Source: an uncultured Lewinella sp.
GTDB lineage: Bacteria; Bacteroidota; Bacteroidia; Chitinophagales; Saprospiraceae
Length of the DNA stretch: 36,254 nt
Assembly: GCA_913056515.1 (NCBI GenBank)
Contig: CAJXMP010000010.1
Coordinates: 1 to 36,254, forward strand
Direction of reading: 5' to 3'
This document shows, one piece after another, positions 20,628 through 31,500 of this stretch; position 1 is the first letter of the stretch; every line of letters starts with the position of its first letter. A program made the position numbers and the translations under genes. The notes under the pieces are model-generated. The model did not search any database and had not been told where the DNA came from. It saw only the letters and a program-made list of their open reading frames with translations.

Positions 20628-22196
20628 TCAGATTTCTATGACTTTTTTCTTGTCTTTCAAGATGTAAGGATACCCTTTCTTAATTAAAATACCTGTTGCA
20701 CGACCCTCTTTTGAATTGCTTGGTTGAGGTGTATTAATCAGCAGGACTTTCTTCTCTAAGATGTACTGACTTCGGTCTACCTGCTTTTGACTCTGAATAA
20801 TTAAATCAACTCCAAGTGTTTGTAGTATTTGTTCTACTTCTTTATCCTCTAGTTCTTCCTCTGCCATTCTCTTGGAGTTGCTCGGGCCATTTTCACTTAA
20901 TAATAGATTATAAATACTCGATTCTTTTTCATCAAGTGGTTCTTGGTTTAGACCCTTTTTTGTAATGGTATTGATTTGGTCAACCGTTAGATTTTCTGAA
21001 CTGATAAAAGGCTCTAATCCAGCATGCACAAAAAGTGTTTTACCCATTTTAAGGACCAAGGGTTGTTGTCTTAACCAATCACCTAATACACTATTGGTGG
21101 AAAACATGGATTCAAAATCTTGATTGGTATATTGGGCTAGTCCTTTATACTTTTTATGTAATTGACTTGCTTGCCCATTTAAAACTTCAAGATCTCGATT
21201 TCCCAAGACCAAATGGACTCCTCCCTTTGCAGCACTCGCTTGTTGGCTTAGTTCATAAATCAACCATAAGCAGGGTAGGACATTATCTCCATAAGCAAAA
21301 ACGTCTCCTAATAAGACCACATGTGCATCTTGAGCTATCCAATTCAGGTTGATATCAATCAACTTATTATCCAATAAAAAAGTACGTAAAGCATGGAAAT
21401 TGCCATTGATATCTGGGAATACGTATACCTCATCGGGTAAGCTATCTAGCAGGATAGATTTTGGAGGCCCTTGCTTGTTGTAGTGCACCGTAAATTGATG
21501 ACTGACCAATCCCTGATCCGAAGCACATCGGAATAAGGTCGAACCATTTGCTGAAAGATCTTTATACCTTTGCTGTAGTTCGTAAGTATCTCCTTTCACT
21601 TTTGTTTCTTGAATAAGCAGCTGATTATCTCCATTGAAAAATACATAGGGACCATCTTGTTGGAGCTGGTAGATATCCGCTATACCAAATAACTGCATAA
21701 GCGCTTTATCGCCGGATTGTTCTGCGAAAAAAGCAGCTGAACGATTTTTATAATCTAGGAGCTCTGGGTTAGCATTCAAAGCTAATAATTGGCTAGCAGC
21801 CTCTACCTGGTTATTCTTACATGCATAGATTAAGGCGGATTGTTTTTGAGAATTGCGTTTGTCAATATCTGCCCCCGATTCTATCAGTACAGGGATTAAA
21901 TCGATACGATTATATTTTATGGCATACATGATAGGAGTCTTCCCATTATTACTTTTGTCTGGGTCTACTTCTTGTTCGAGCAGCCACTGTATAAATGCGG
22001 TACTACTACCTTGTTTTATGGCGTAAGTTAAAGGGGTATATTTTTCTGGAAGAACCTGAGCATTTAGATCTACTCCTTTTCGGACTTGATAGAGGACTTT
22101 GGCACGTTGCTCTTGTTCGACTGCTTGCAGTAAGTCTGATTGGCCCACAGCTAGATTGGTGGCAAGTATACAACATAATATCCAGAATGATTTCAT
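20628..22196 (-). CDS. Secreted ankyrin-repeat protein fused to a Shelph-like metallophosphatase domain (probably degenerate)
   Basis: Ankyrin repeats (KYTPLTYAIKQGS…KTPIMYAIKYNRIDLIPVLIESGADID…QSALIYACKNNQVEAASQLL), then PDINGNF, LLGDVFAYGDN, LVLGNRDLEVLNG, LFVHAGLEP. Confidence 0.8.
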   Translation of the reverse strand: MKSFWILCCILATNLAVGQSDLLQAVEQEQRAKVLYQVRKGVDLNAQVLPEKYTPLTYAIKQGSSTAFIQWLLEQEVDPDKSNNGKTPIMYAIKYNRIDLIPVLIESGADIDKRNSQKQSALIYACKNNQVEAASQLLALNANPELLDYKNRSAAFFAEQSGDKALMQLFGIADIYQLQQDGPYVFFNGDNQLLIQETKVKGDTYELQQRYKDLSANGSTLFRCASDQGLVSHQFTVHYNKQGPPKSILLDSLPDEVYVFPDINGNFHALRTFLLDNKLIDINLNWIAQDAHVVLLGDVFAYGDNVLPCLWLIYELSQQASAAKGGVHLVLGNRDLEVLNGQASQLHKKYKGLAQYTNQDFESMFSTNSVLGDWLRQQPLVLKMGKTLFVHAGLEPFISSENLTVDQINTITKKGLNQEPLDEKESSIYNLLLSENGPSNSKRMAEEELEDKEVEQILQTLGVDLIIQSQKQVDRSQYILEKKVLLINTPQPSNSKEGRATGILIKKGYPYILKDKKKVIEI

Positions 22197-22256
22197 GGTT
22201 TTTTTATTGAAAATAACGAGGGTTTTATATTAAAACAAGAAATATGTAGAATTCCT

Positions 22257-23387
22257 TTAGTTGATGCCGTATAAGAGGGATTTCATACGTGATCCAGCAA
22301 TTTCTGGCAAATTGTATGTGTTTTGAAACTTGTCAATAGTGTTTTGAATATCATATTGGAGTTCATCGAAATGAGAAGGTAGTTTAGCGGCGCAGATTTC
22401 CGCGTTTTGATAATTGGAGATAATGGAGTCAAATTTTTGGTAATATTGACTTCCCATACTAATAAACGATTCATACTCATCTACGAATTTGGCAACCCGT
22501 TGTGTTTCAAACTCTAAGTTAACTAAGGATCTATTTAGCCTCTGATTTATAATTCCCGTGGATTGATTCTCCTCCAAGTTTTGGTGAAGATCTAACATGT
22601 AGCTGTCCAGTTTAGCATATACATCCTCCCAATCGTCCTCTTTCCTACATGTACTTAAAGCGACATGGTAATCAATTACTTTTACATATTCTGCAAATAA
22701 CTCTTCACAGGTTTTAATAAGTGCAGTATTGGTTCCTTTTAAATATTGCGTTTCAAATTGGATTAAGTTCAGGTCATCATTCATTTGTAGCGTGAAATCT
22801 AAAATACATGCAATCTCATCTAATTGCTGCTCATTGGATTTGGAGGGCATTTCATTTAAAAAACTGGACACCAAACTATATGTAGTAGAAACAAACAGAT
22901 TTCCAGCTAAGACCTCTGGCAGCTTGAAGTTTGATCGCTTATTTAAATGTTGTTCTAGGATGGCTTTACTATCTCTGAATTCGGGATAACTGTTCGGATT
23001 TGCTAATCTAAAGATATTTTGAAAAGTACGCATCCCTGTGAAGTGATGATCCAAAGACAAGACCTTTTCGTACAATAATTTGATTAGACTCAATCCTCTT
23101 TGATACCTCAGTTGTAGCTGATCTAACTCCCCAGTTTGAATCACAAACAGAAGTTGTTCTTTTGCTTCTTGATATTTGATGTAGTTGGAGAATGTAGCAT
23201 TAGATTGATACATACGGTGTGTTTGCTCCACCAGTTCGAGGTATTGTTTTTCCTTTAGGGTTCTTTTTTGAAGTAGTGCCAAACTAGCTTCCTCAGTTTG
23301 TGCTATCCACTCTTGAAAAGAGTGATCGGCAAAAACTGCCGACTGAAAAAACAACTGTGCTATAAGTAAAAGTATAATTCTATTCAT
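22257..23387 (-). CDS. Secreted hypothetical protein
   Basis: Signal peptide MNRIILLLIAQLFFQSAVFA; largely helical, no recognised domain; 8-nt overlap with the upstream gene. Confidence 0.65.
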   Translation of the reverse strand: MNRIILLLIAQLFFQSAVFADHSFQEWIAQTEEASLALLQKRTLKEKQYLELVEQTHRMYQSNATFSNYIKYQEAKEQLLFVIQTGELDQLQLRYQRGLSLIKLLYEKVLSLDHHFTGMRTFQNIFRLANPNSYPEFRDSKAILEQHLNKRSNFKLPEVLAGNLFVSTTYSLVSSFLNEMPSKSNEQQLDEIACILDFTLQMNDDLNLIQFETQYLKGTNTALIKTCEELFAEYVKVIDYHVALSTCRKEDDWEDVYAKLDSYMLDLHQNLEENQSTGIINQRLNRSLVNLEFETQRVAKFVDEYESFISMGSQYYQKFDSIISNYQNAEICAAKLPSHFDELQYDIQNTIDKFQNTYNLPEIAGSRMKSLLYGIN

Positions 23388-23895
23388 GGGTATCGAATTT
23401 GAGTTTGATAAGGTGGTCCTTTGGATTGAGTTTTGTTCGGATAAGGCACTCAGATAACTGTTGGTTGAGGTATTTATAGGTGATTTTTTGATTTAATTGA
23501 TTCCCATTATAAGTACTTGCTCCTTTGCATGTTTTATGTATTTGATTGAGCAATACTTCAGTTATCTGGCTATTAGCTTGTTTATGGTAATTATTAGAAG
23601 TTGGATTCTGCTTTTGGAATCCCAGTTGTTGAAGGGTTTGGGTTAAGGTTGTTTGCTGAAAAAATCCCAATCCAATTAGCATCTTACACTCTTCAGTCAT
23701 TTGCTCCAGTAACATCTGGTTGTCATTACCTATTTCATAAAACTGTACATCCAATTTACCATTCTGGTCAAAGTATACCTTTGTTGTACCTTTTATCTCA
23801 AATTCCTGTACATAAAAGGTGGTATTGATTTCTTTGGATTTGAATGTGTTTCCAAGTAAAATGATGAGGGAAAAACTTAGATAAAGTAGATTCAT
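23380..23895 (-). CDS. Secreted hypothetical protein
   Basis: N-terminal hydrophobic segment; ORF overlaps the next start codon. Confidence 0.6.
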   Translation of the reverse strand: MNLLYLSFSLIILLGNTFKSKEINTTFYVQEFEIKGTTKVYFDQNGKLDVQFYEIGNDNQMLLEQMTEECKMLIGLGFFQQTTLTQTLQQLGFQKQNPTSNNYHKQANSQITEVLLNQIHKTCKGASTYNGNQLNQKITYKYLNQQLSECLIRTKLNPKDHLIKLKFDTHE

Positions 23896-23937
23896 AAAGA
23901 AAGGTTTGAGGGGGATTTGATTTTCCCCCAGATTGAG

Positions 23938-25374
23938 TTAATCGCAATTTACATTGACTTGTCCATTAAACTTAAGTTGACCATTGATGTAAACTCGTCC
24001 CGTCCATGGCTGGTCTTTTTTTGCTTGAAAAAAATCACCAACAGTATAATGTGTAGATAACCACTTTTTATACTTTATTTCTGTTTTGTCCATTTCTATT
24101 GGATTCATACACTTACATCCTCCTTGATCCTTGGTGAATACTACTCCCGTAATACTGTTTTTGATCCAAGCTTTTGTTTTTTTGTATTTGTTACCTTTCT
24201 TTTTGTAAACTCTTGTAGAAACTATAGTTCTTCCAATGATAGGTATAGGCAATTGCTTCAGGGTTATTTTAAGCATATAGTCATCATAGTAAACTTGATT
24301 AGTTTTCGAAGCAAAATAATCGCAACATTCAAAGGAATTTAGTTTGAGGTTCAAACTTTCATTGTAGGTGCATCCCGATTGTGTTTTTCCGCTTACTTGA
24401 ACGAGATAATTACTTGAGCAGGGGTAGGTATGACAAGGTGCAGATGAATTGGAAGTGTTACCATCTCCAAAATTCCAATTATAACTTATGGCTTGATCTG
24501 CACCTAAAGAAAGTAGTTGAAAACATACTAGACCATTGGCTTGCTCATTTTTCTTAATGTAAAATGGACAAGTTACTTGTTCTTCAAGTATAATTTCTTT
24601 GCAGAGCTTGTCAATGGTAATTGTCTCTCCATTTTCATCAGCCAGAATACTTATGCATGCGGTGTAGGTTCCTGCTGTTCCAAAATTATGAAGCGTTTCT
24701 AAAGTATTGTAGGTCATACCTTCGATTTCCCACTCCACATATTGCCCTGCAGAAAGGATTCCTATGAATTCAAATTGGAGGACATAATCAGATATAATAG
24801 AGTAATCAAAATCTGCCTTTGCTTCTTCTCCGCCTAGGTAAAGATTGATGTTTGGATTGTTTTGGTAAGTACCAGCCTCGATTTCTTTAAGGCCGTTGAG
24901 GTCATTTTTTTCAATAACAAATACTCTATTCGCAGCGGCAAAGTAAATGATTGTTTCATCAATCCAAATCTGACCTTTTTTATTAAACAGTGATGCAAGG
25001 ATGGGATCGGGTATATAGGAATCAGGCAAAGATTCAGGGGCAACACCTAATTCTAGGGCTTCACATTCATCTAGCATTTCTTTAGTATGTAAGGATTGGA
25101 AGTTTTTGGTTTGTTCAAAGGCCTCCAGAAAAGGAAATTCATCCAAGCAAGAACTTGATTCATAATTTTCCGCAAATGATGAGGATTCCAGATCCTTAAG
25201 GTATTGATACAAGGATTCAAAGTCAGTAGAATCCTTGAAATAGGGTATATCCTGTTTAAAAGACATTTTAGCGAGTTGTTCTGCTTGAAGTTCAAAACTT
25301 TGTCCCCAAGTCAACATCTGCGTACACAAGAAAATCAGAACTATAAATGGTCTAAAGGGTTTAAAATAATGCAT
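23938..25374 (-). CDS. Secreted PKD-domain protein, no T9SS tail
   Basis: PKD core YNWNFGDGNTSNSSAPCHTYPCSSNYLVQVSG; internal start MHYFKPFRPFIVLIFLCTQMLTWG gives a signal peptide. Confidence 0.7.
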   Translation of the reverse strand: MHYFKPFRPFIVLIFLCTQMLTWGQSFELQAEQLAKMSFKQDIPYFKDSTDFESLYQYLKDLESSSFAENYESSSCLDEFPFLEAFEQTKNFQSLHTKEMLDECEALELGVAPESLPDSYIPDPILASLFNKKGQIWIDETIIYFAAANRVFVIEKNDLNGLKEIEAGTYQNNPNINLYLGGEEAKADFDYSIISDYVLQFEFIGILSAGQYVEWEIEGMTYNTLETLHNFGTAGTYTACISILADENGETITIDKLCKEIILEEQVTCPFYIKKNEQANGLVCFQLLSLGADQAISYNWNFGDGNTSNSSAPCHTYPCSSNYLVQVSGKTQSGCTYNESLNLKLNSFECCDYFASKTNQVYYDDYMLKITLKQLPIPIIGRTIVSTRVYKKKGNKYKKTKAWIKNSITGVVFTKDQGGCKCMNPIEMDKTEIKYKKWLSTHYTVGDFFQAKKDQPWTGRVYINGQLKFNGQVNVNCD

Positions 25375-25566
25375 AGTTAGTTTTTGATAATGACTAATTG
25401 ATTTCACATTCAAATTGAATATTGGTACTCTCAAAATCTTGGAGGACATCAATAATTTGTCAAGAATTGAATTTTGAGGGATAATAGCAGCTTGATTTGT
25501 CCTAACTTTTGAAGATTATTCTTTAATTGTAATCGAATTATTTTAAGTGCGTTTGAAATCTGAATT

Positions 25567-28515
25567 ATGAAGTATTTAAAAGGATTGATTTTTGTCGTTT
25601 TGTGTATTCCTTCTTGGATGTTTGCCCAAAATATGCTTGAGGAGAAGATGAGTGCGAGTCTACAGGAGTCTCTGCTTCAAGTACCTGACGAAATACATCG
25701 GGTACACCTTATCCTAAAAGATCAAGTGGATTTGCACGCTATGCGTGTAGATTTCGATAGGGAAGGGCTTAGCTATTCGGATCGATCCATTATTTTAAAC
25801 AAAGCACTTAGAACTAAAGCCAACCAAACTCAGGAGACTATTCTTTCTAAAATCAGAACCTATTCTACTGATGACTTACCATATCACAAAGCGCACTGGA
25901 TTGTTAATGCAATTTATGTGGAGGCAGTGCCTTCTACTATTATAGATTTAGCCGCTTTGAATGATATTGAATATGTTCAAGCGGGGGGACAATTAATAGC
26001 AGATGAAACCAGTGATGTGGGACCTTCTTCGGCAATGGTTATGAATACAGAGAATACCTTGTTTACCATCAATGCCCACAAAATGTGGGAGCTGGGCTAC
26101 ACGGGCTATGGACAAGTCTGTTTGACGGCTGATACCGGTGTCGATCCGTATCACCCCTCTTTGATTAGCCAGCAACGCGCTAGCATGGAGGATCAGTTTG
26201 GGCATGCTTTTTACCACGATAATGGTTCAGAATACAGTTACGATTGTGGTGATCATGGAACGCATGTTACAGGTACTATATTAGGATTAGATAGACATCA
26301 AGACGATACTATTGGGGTAGCATTTAATGGTCAGTGGATGGGTGCAGGTGTGCTTTGCGGTATAGGAACGGCTGATAATGTAGATGCTTTTGAATGGGCA
26401 ATGGATCCAGATGGTAATCCAGATACGGTGGAAGATATGCCTGATGTAGTTAATAACTCTTGGTATGATCCAACTGTAGATGATGCTTGTCAAAATGTAT
26501 ATATGACTATGCTGACCGCTGTAGAAATGGCTGGAATTGCCATAGTTTTCTCTGCTGGAAATGAGGGGAGTAGTAGTGGTACCATTACCAACCCAAAGAA
26601 CTTAAATATGGGTTTGGTCAATACCTTTGCCGTAGGTGCTTTGAATAATTCAGGAACAGATATTACCAACTTTTCGAGTAGAGGTCCTTCCCAATGCTTT
26701 TCTACTGATTCTTCTTTATATATAAAACCAGAGGTATCTGCACCGGGTCAATCTGTACGATCTTGTGAGCCTGGCAATATGTACGGATATAAAAGTGGTA
26801 CCTCGATGGCAGCGCCGCATGTTGCAGGAGCATTGATGCTATTGAAAGAGGCATTTCCATATTTGAGTGGTGAAGAACTCAAACTAGCTTTATACTATAC
26901 AGCGGTGGATATGGGTGCTCCAGGGGAGGATAATGTATTTGGCATGGGTATTATAGATGTATTTGCTGCTTACGAGTATCTATTGGGACAGGGACTTAGT
27001 CCTGCTGATCCTTCAGTCAATACAGATTTAATGTTGTTTGGACTAGAGACTAATAATTATCAATGTGAAGGTACTATTGGATTTTCTATAGGTATAGAAA
27101 ATGGTGGTTTAGATACCTTAGCTGGATTTGAAATAGTAGCTGAATTTGCTGGAGATACGCAATCTTGGTTGTTTGAAGATGTAGTCTTAGCACCTGGTGC
27201 ACGCTACTTTTTTGATACAGACTCTATGAGTACCGCTTTGGGTGTTCATTATCTGTCTGTAGAAGGGTTTTTGATGGATACGGGCATTGATCAACGTCCA
27301 TTAAATAATAGGATAGTAACTCGTGTAGAGCATGTAGCGGATTATCCTGCTTCTTTTGAAACGAGCACCATTGCACCATGTATTGGAAGTACGGTGAGTG
27401 TTATTGGAAGTTTAGATGGATCTACAGCGGGTAAATTTGAGTGGTACTCCGATGAAAATCTTTTAAATCAGATTGGTACGGGTACAGTGTTGAATATTGA
27501 AATGGATGAGCCAGAGAAAACAGTATATGCTAAAGCATTACTAGGAGGTACCTATGGTGCAAAAATCGATCAGGCTTATCAATCTATTGATAATGGGGCA
27601 GGTAAGGGTTTGGCTATCCAAGCTTCTGAAGATGCTTTTTTAAGATCCATGAAGGTTAATTCTTCCAATGGAGGTACCATCATTGTCCGTGTTTATGATG
27701 AGGATGGAGAAATTGTTAAGTCTATTGTAAACATTGTTGCTGCAGGAGTGAATGAGATCTTTGTGGGTATAGAACTAGAGGCAAATGATCGATATGATGT
27801 CGAATTATTCACTGGAGCAGCTAAGCTAATGGCTCATGATTTTGATTTACCTTATTCAACGGGTGGAGATTTGTTAGATATTCTTTCTGGGCTTGATAAT
27901 GGCGCTCAAGTAGCCGATTGGTATTATTTCTTTTATGACTTTGTTATTGAGCGTGATGTAGAGTGTGGTGTATTCCAAGTGGATTTAACAGCGGATGGCA
28001 CTGGAGCGGTAAGCATCGATGATATAGCCTTGAGTCAAGATCAATTCAATATCGTTACTGAATATCCTACGATCAATCCGATGGCTACTTGGACAGGGGA
28101 TTATGAAACAGTCGAATGGGATTTTGGAGATGGAAATACATCATCAGAGATTGAACCTAGCCATACCTATACAAGTGCAGGTAACTATTTGCTAACCTTA
28201 ACGTTGACGGATGCAGCTGGATGTAGTAGTACATTTATCAAAGAAGTACAAGTCAATTCATTCTTGACTGGCGTCAATCAGGTAGCAGATCCTAATGCTT
28301 TTATTGTTTATCCTAACCCTACTGATGGTGTTTTATTTGTCAGTGGTGCAAAAATGGATGAGATACGATTAGTTGATATGCATGGACGGATCTTGATGCA
28401 ATTTGAATCCAATAGAACGCAGGAGGAACTCGACTTAGGCGATTGGCCAGCGGGAGTATATTTTATACAGATTAAATCGGGTGAGACTACCTGGACATCA
28501 AAAGTAATTAGATAA
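25567..28515 (+). CDS. S8 family (subtilisin-like) serine peptidase with PKD domain and T9SS sorting domain
   Basis: Catalytic triad motifs TADTGVDPYHP, DHGTHVTGTILG, SGTSMAAPHVAGA; PKD VEWDFGDGNTSSEIEPSHTYTSAG; C-terminal VYPNPTDGVLFV…GVYFIQIKSGETTWTSKVIR. Confidence 0.95.
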   Translation: MKYLKGLIFVVLCIPSWMFAQNMLEEKMSASLQESLLQVPDEIHRVHLILKDQVDLHAMRVDFDREGLSYSDRSIILNKALRTKANQTQETILSKIRTYSTDDLPYHKAHWIVNAIYVEAVPSTIIDLAALNDIEYVQAGGQLIADETSDVGPSSAMVMNTENTLFTINAHKMWELGYTGYGQVCLTADTGVDPYHPSLISQQRASMEDQFGHAFYHDNGSEYSYDCGDHGTHVTGTILGLDRHQDDTIGVAFNGQWMGAGVLCGIGTADNVDAFEWAMDPDGNPDTVEDMPDVVNNSWYDPTVDDACQNVYMTMLTAVEMAGIAIVFSAGNEGSSSGTITNPKNLNMGLVNTFAVGALNNSGTDITNFSSRGPSQCFSTDSSLYIKPEVSAPGQSVRSCEPGNMYGYKSGTSMAAPHVAGALMLLKEAFPYLSGEELKLALYYTAVDMGAPGEDNVFGMGIIDVFAAYEYLLGQGLSPADPSVNTDLMLFGLETNNYQCEGTIGFSIGIENGGLDTLAGFEIVAEFAGDTQSWLFEDVVLAPGARYFFDTDSMSTALGVHYLSVEGFLMDTGIDQRPLNNRIVTRVEHVADYPASFETSTIAPCIGSTVSVIGSLDGSTAGKFEWYSDENLLNQIGTGTVLNIEMDEPEKTVYAKALLGGTYGAKIDQAYQSIDNGAGKGLAIQASEDAFLRSMKVNSSNGGTIIVRVYDEDGEIVKSIVNIVAAGVNEIFVGIELEANDRYDVELFTGAAKLMAHDFDLPYSTGGDLLDILSGLDNGAQVADWYYFFYDFVIERDVECGVFQVDLTADGTGAVSIDDIALSQDQFNIVTEYPTINPMATWTGDYETVEWDFGDGNTSSEIEPSHTYTSAGNYLLTLTLTDAAGCSSTFIKEVQVNSFLTGVNQVADPNAFIVYPNPTDGVLFVSGAKMDEIRLVDMHGRILMQFESNRTQEELDLGDWPAGVYFIQIKSGETTWTSKVIR

Positions 28516-28516
28516 A

Positions 28517-28552
28517 AAAAAGGGCGATGATTAATCATCGCCCTTTTTTTTA
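28517..28552. terminator. Bidirectional terminator between convergent genes
   Basis: AAAAAAAAGGGCGATGATTAATCATCGCCCTTTTTTTT. Confidence 0.9.
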
Positions 28553-31500
28553 ATTCAATGCTTCTCGCGCTTCAAATAGCGTTTTCGGTGCATTTTCAAC
28601 CGTATCGGTGAAGGTTTTCCATTGATTGGCATGTAAACTATCTATTCGGTCTACGGCTTCTTGTATGGAATCTTCTAACTTTTTATACATCACTTGAGTC
28701 ATCTGCGAAGGCCCTTGAGACCAATCGGAATCACCCATGTAGCGCATGGTCATCCAGACATAGCCAGAGATGTTGTTATTCTCTCTTTGTATGCCCTTCA
28801 ATCCTTCTTCTTGCATGAAAAGCTCTTCTATATCAGCCATTTCTGTGTTAATCTCTTTAATCAAGGAATCAAGCGTAGTCTTAGTGTCCTTGTCAAATTG
28901 ATAATACATATTCTTGACTTGCTTGATGGCTTTCTTGTCTGCTTTCATTTGCTCAAAAGCTCGGTATCCTAGGTCTATGGTTTCATAGACTTGTTCTGCA
29001 TAGGCTATACTAGCATCATGTCCTGCTTGATCAAACGGATAGCGTGGATCGGGAAGTAATTCAATGGTAGTAGAATCCTTCTGATCTTTATAAGAGAAAA
29101 CCAATTCATAGTTGCCAGGAGCAACGCGCATGCCGCCTGGCAGATCACTATCTTTTCTTGTTGGCCTTCTAGAAATGAATCTTACCCCGTCCATTTCCAT
29201 TGACCATCTTATATTATTGATGCCTTTTTGCGCATTTCTGGTGTATGTTCTTATGATTTCTCCAGAATCATCTTTCACCTGAATTTTTATTTTATCCTTA
29301 CTTTTTTCCGCTACTGAATCTGGATGAATCCATAATCTAAGGCTTGGCATATAGGACTTGTTAGTCGCATCATATTCGGCATCCGCAATAAAGCGAGCAC
29401 CTGTTACAGAGCGAACTCCTTCAACCATATAGGCATGTTTAGCTGCAAAGGCATGCATAGGTTTGTCTAAAACCGATCCAGCTGATTCTGCCAATTCTCT
29501 AAATGGAATAATATCATCTAGGACCCAGAACGCTCTACCAAAAGTTCCTATGATTAGGTCATGTTCTCTAGGATGAATTTTCAAGTCTCTTGTTGGGACT
29601 GAAGGATAATTATTGGTCCATTTGGTCCAAGTATCTCCTTTATCAATAGAGAAGTATAAACCGTAGTCTGTTCCTGCAAATAGTAGATTTTCAACTTGTG
29701 GATCTTGCACAAAAGACTGAACATATCCATCTACATCAGGATTTGTAATTAAGCGTTCGAATTTTTTCCCATAATTAGTAGTATGGTACAGATAAGAATC
29801 CCAGTTATTTCGACGATAATCATTAACCACGACGAATGCTTCTCCGGCATTTCGTGTTGACGCAAAAACTTGTGGTATCCAACTACCTGCTTCAAAGCCT
29901 GGAAGTTCATCTGATAATTCTTTCCAGCTTTGCCCTCCATCTGTGGTTAATTGTAGGTGGCCATCATCTGTTCCTACCCAAATGACTTGATTATCAACAG
30001 GAGATGGTTCGATTGCAATGATAGTAGTATGATTCTCTGCTTGTGTATCATCAATAGTTAATCCACCGGATAGATGCTGCAATTGTTTGAGGCTATCATT
30101 AGTAGTTAGATCAGGTGAAATGATCTCCCAGCTATTTCCACAATCTGTGCTGTAGTGCACAAATTGAGAGCCGTAATACAGACCACAATCATTAAATGGA
30201 TCCTGAGCTATAGCTGCATCCCAATTGAATCTGAGCTCATCTCCCTCTGGGTGCACGGGTTTGATGAAATTATTTTTACCAGTAACCTTATTTATTCTAG
30301 CTACATTTCCACCTTGGGACATAGCATAAACTATATCTGGGTTGGACGGATGCGGAACTACATCAAAACCATCTCCAAAAAAGACTTCCTGCCAGTCCGA
30401 ATTTCGGATGCCACCTCTTTTCCATGTAGAACTTGGTCCTACCCAAGATCCATTATCCTGCATACCACCCATGATATTGTAAGGTATAGCCATATCGTAA
30501 TTCACATGGTAGAATTGACCTACAGGTAGGTTGTTGATGAATTGCCAAGATTGTCCTCTATCTCTAGATATGTTTAATCCTCCATCATTACCCTCTATTA
30601 TATAGTCTGGATTGGATGGATGAATCCAAAATGCGTGGTGATCTGGGTGTACACCTGTGAAACCTACATAGCCTAGTAGTTGAGAAAAGGTCTTACCACC
30701 ATCTTCTGATAAAGTCATGGTTGAATGTAGATTGAAGATCCTATTCTCATTGGAAGGATCAACGAATATATCTGAGTAGTAAAATGGTCTGCCACCAATA
30801 TTTTCTTCGGATACCATAAACCAGTTTTCACCTCCGTCTATCGATTTGTATAGGCCATTTGTTTTAGCTTCTACGAGTGCATAAACCATATCTTTTTTAG
30901 AAGGGGCAAAAGATAAACCAATACGTCCAAGGTCTCCTTTGGGTAGGCCGTCCTCTTCGGTTTTCTTTTCCCAACTTAAACCAGCATCGTAACTGATGTA
31001 AATACCAGATCCAGCTCCACCTGAGTTGAAGGTCCATGGCTTTCTTCCAAAAGTCCACATAGCTGCGATGAGTTTATCTGGGTTATTCGGATCAATAACT
31101 AAATCTGCACAACCAGTTTCTTGATCTTCATATAAGACTTTTTTCCAAGACTCTCCTCCGTCCTCAGAGCGGTATACACCTCTTTCTGGATTAGGCCCCC
31201 AAATGGACCCTAGAGAACCTGCAATAATGATGTCTGGGTTTTGAGGGTGTATAATAATACGGTGGATGGTTCTAGTGTTTTGCAATCCCATCATTTCCCA
31301 ATTTTTCCCTCCATCAATACTACGGTAAATACCTCGTCCAGTATTCATAGAGTTTCTGGGATTACCTTCTCCAGTTCCAACCCAAATTTCATTTGGATTC
31401 TGTTGATTGATGGCAATGGATCCAATGGCTTGTAAATCTTGGTCATCAAAGATAGGCTTCCAGTTGATTCCACCATTGGTAGATTCCCAAACTCCTCCAG

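Noticed and set aside
20628-25374. Toxin-antitoxin or anti-phage defence island
   Set aside because: No nuclease, helicase, NTPase or toxin motif recognised; all proteins appear secreted.
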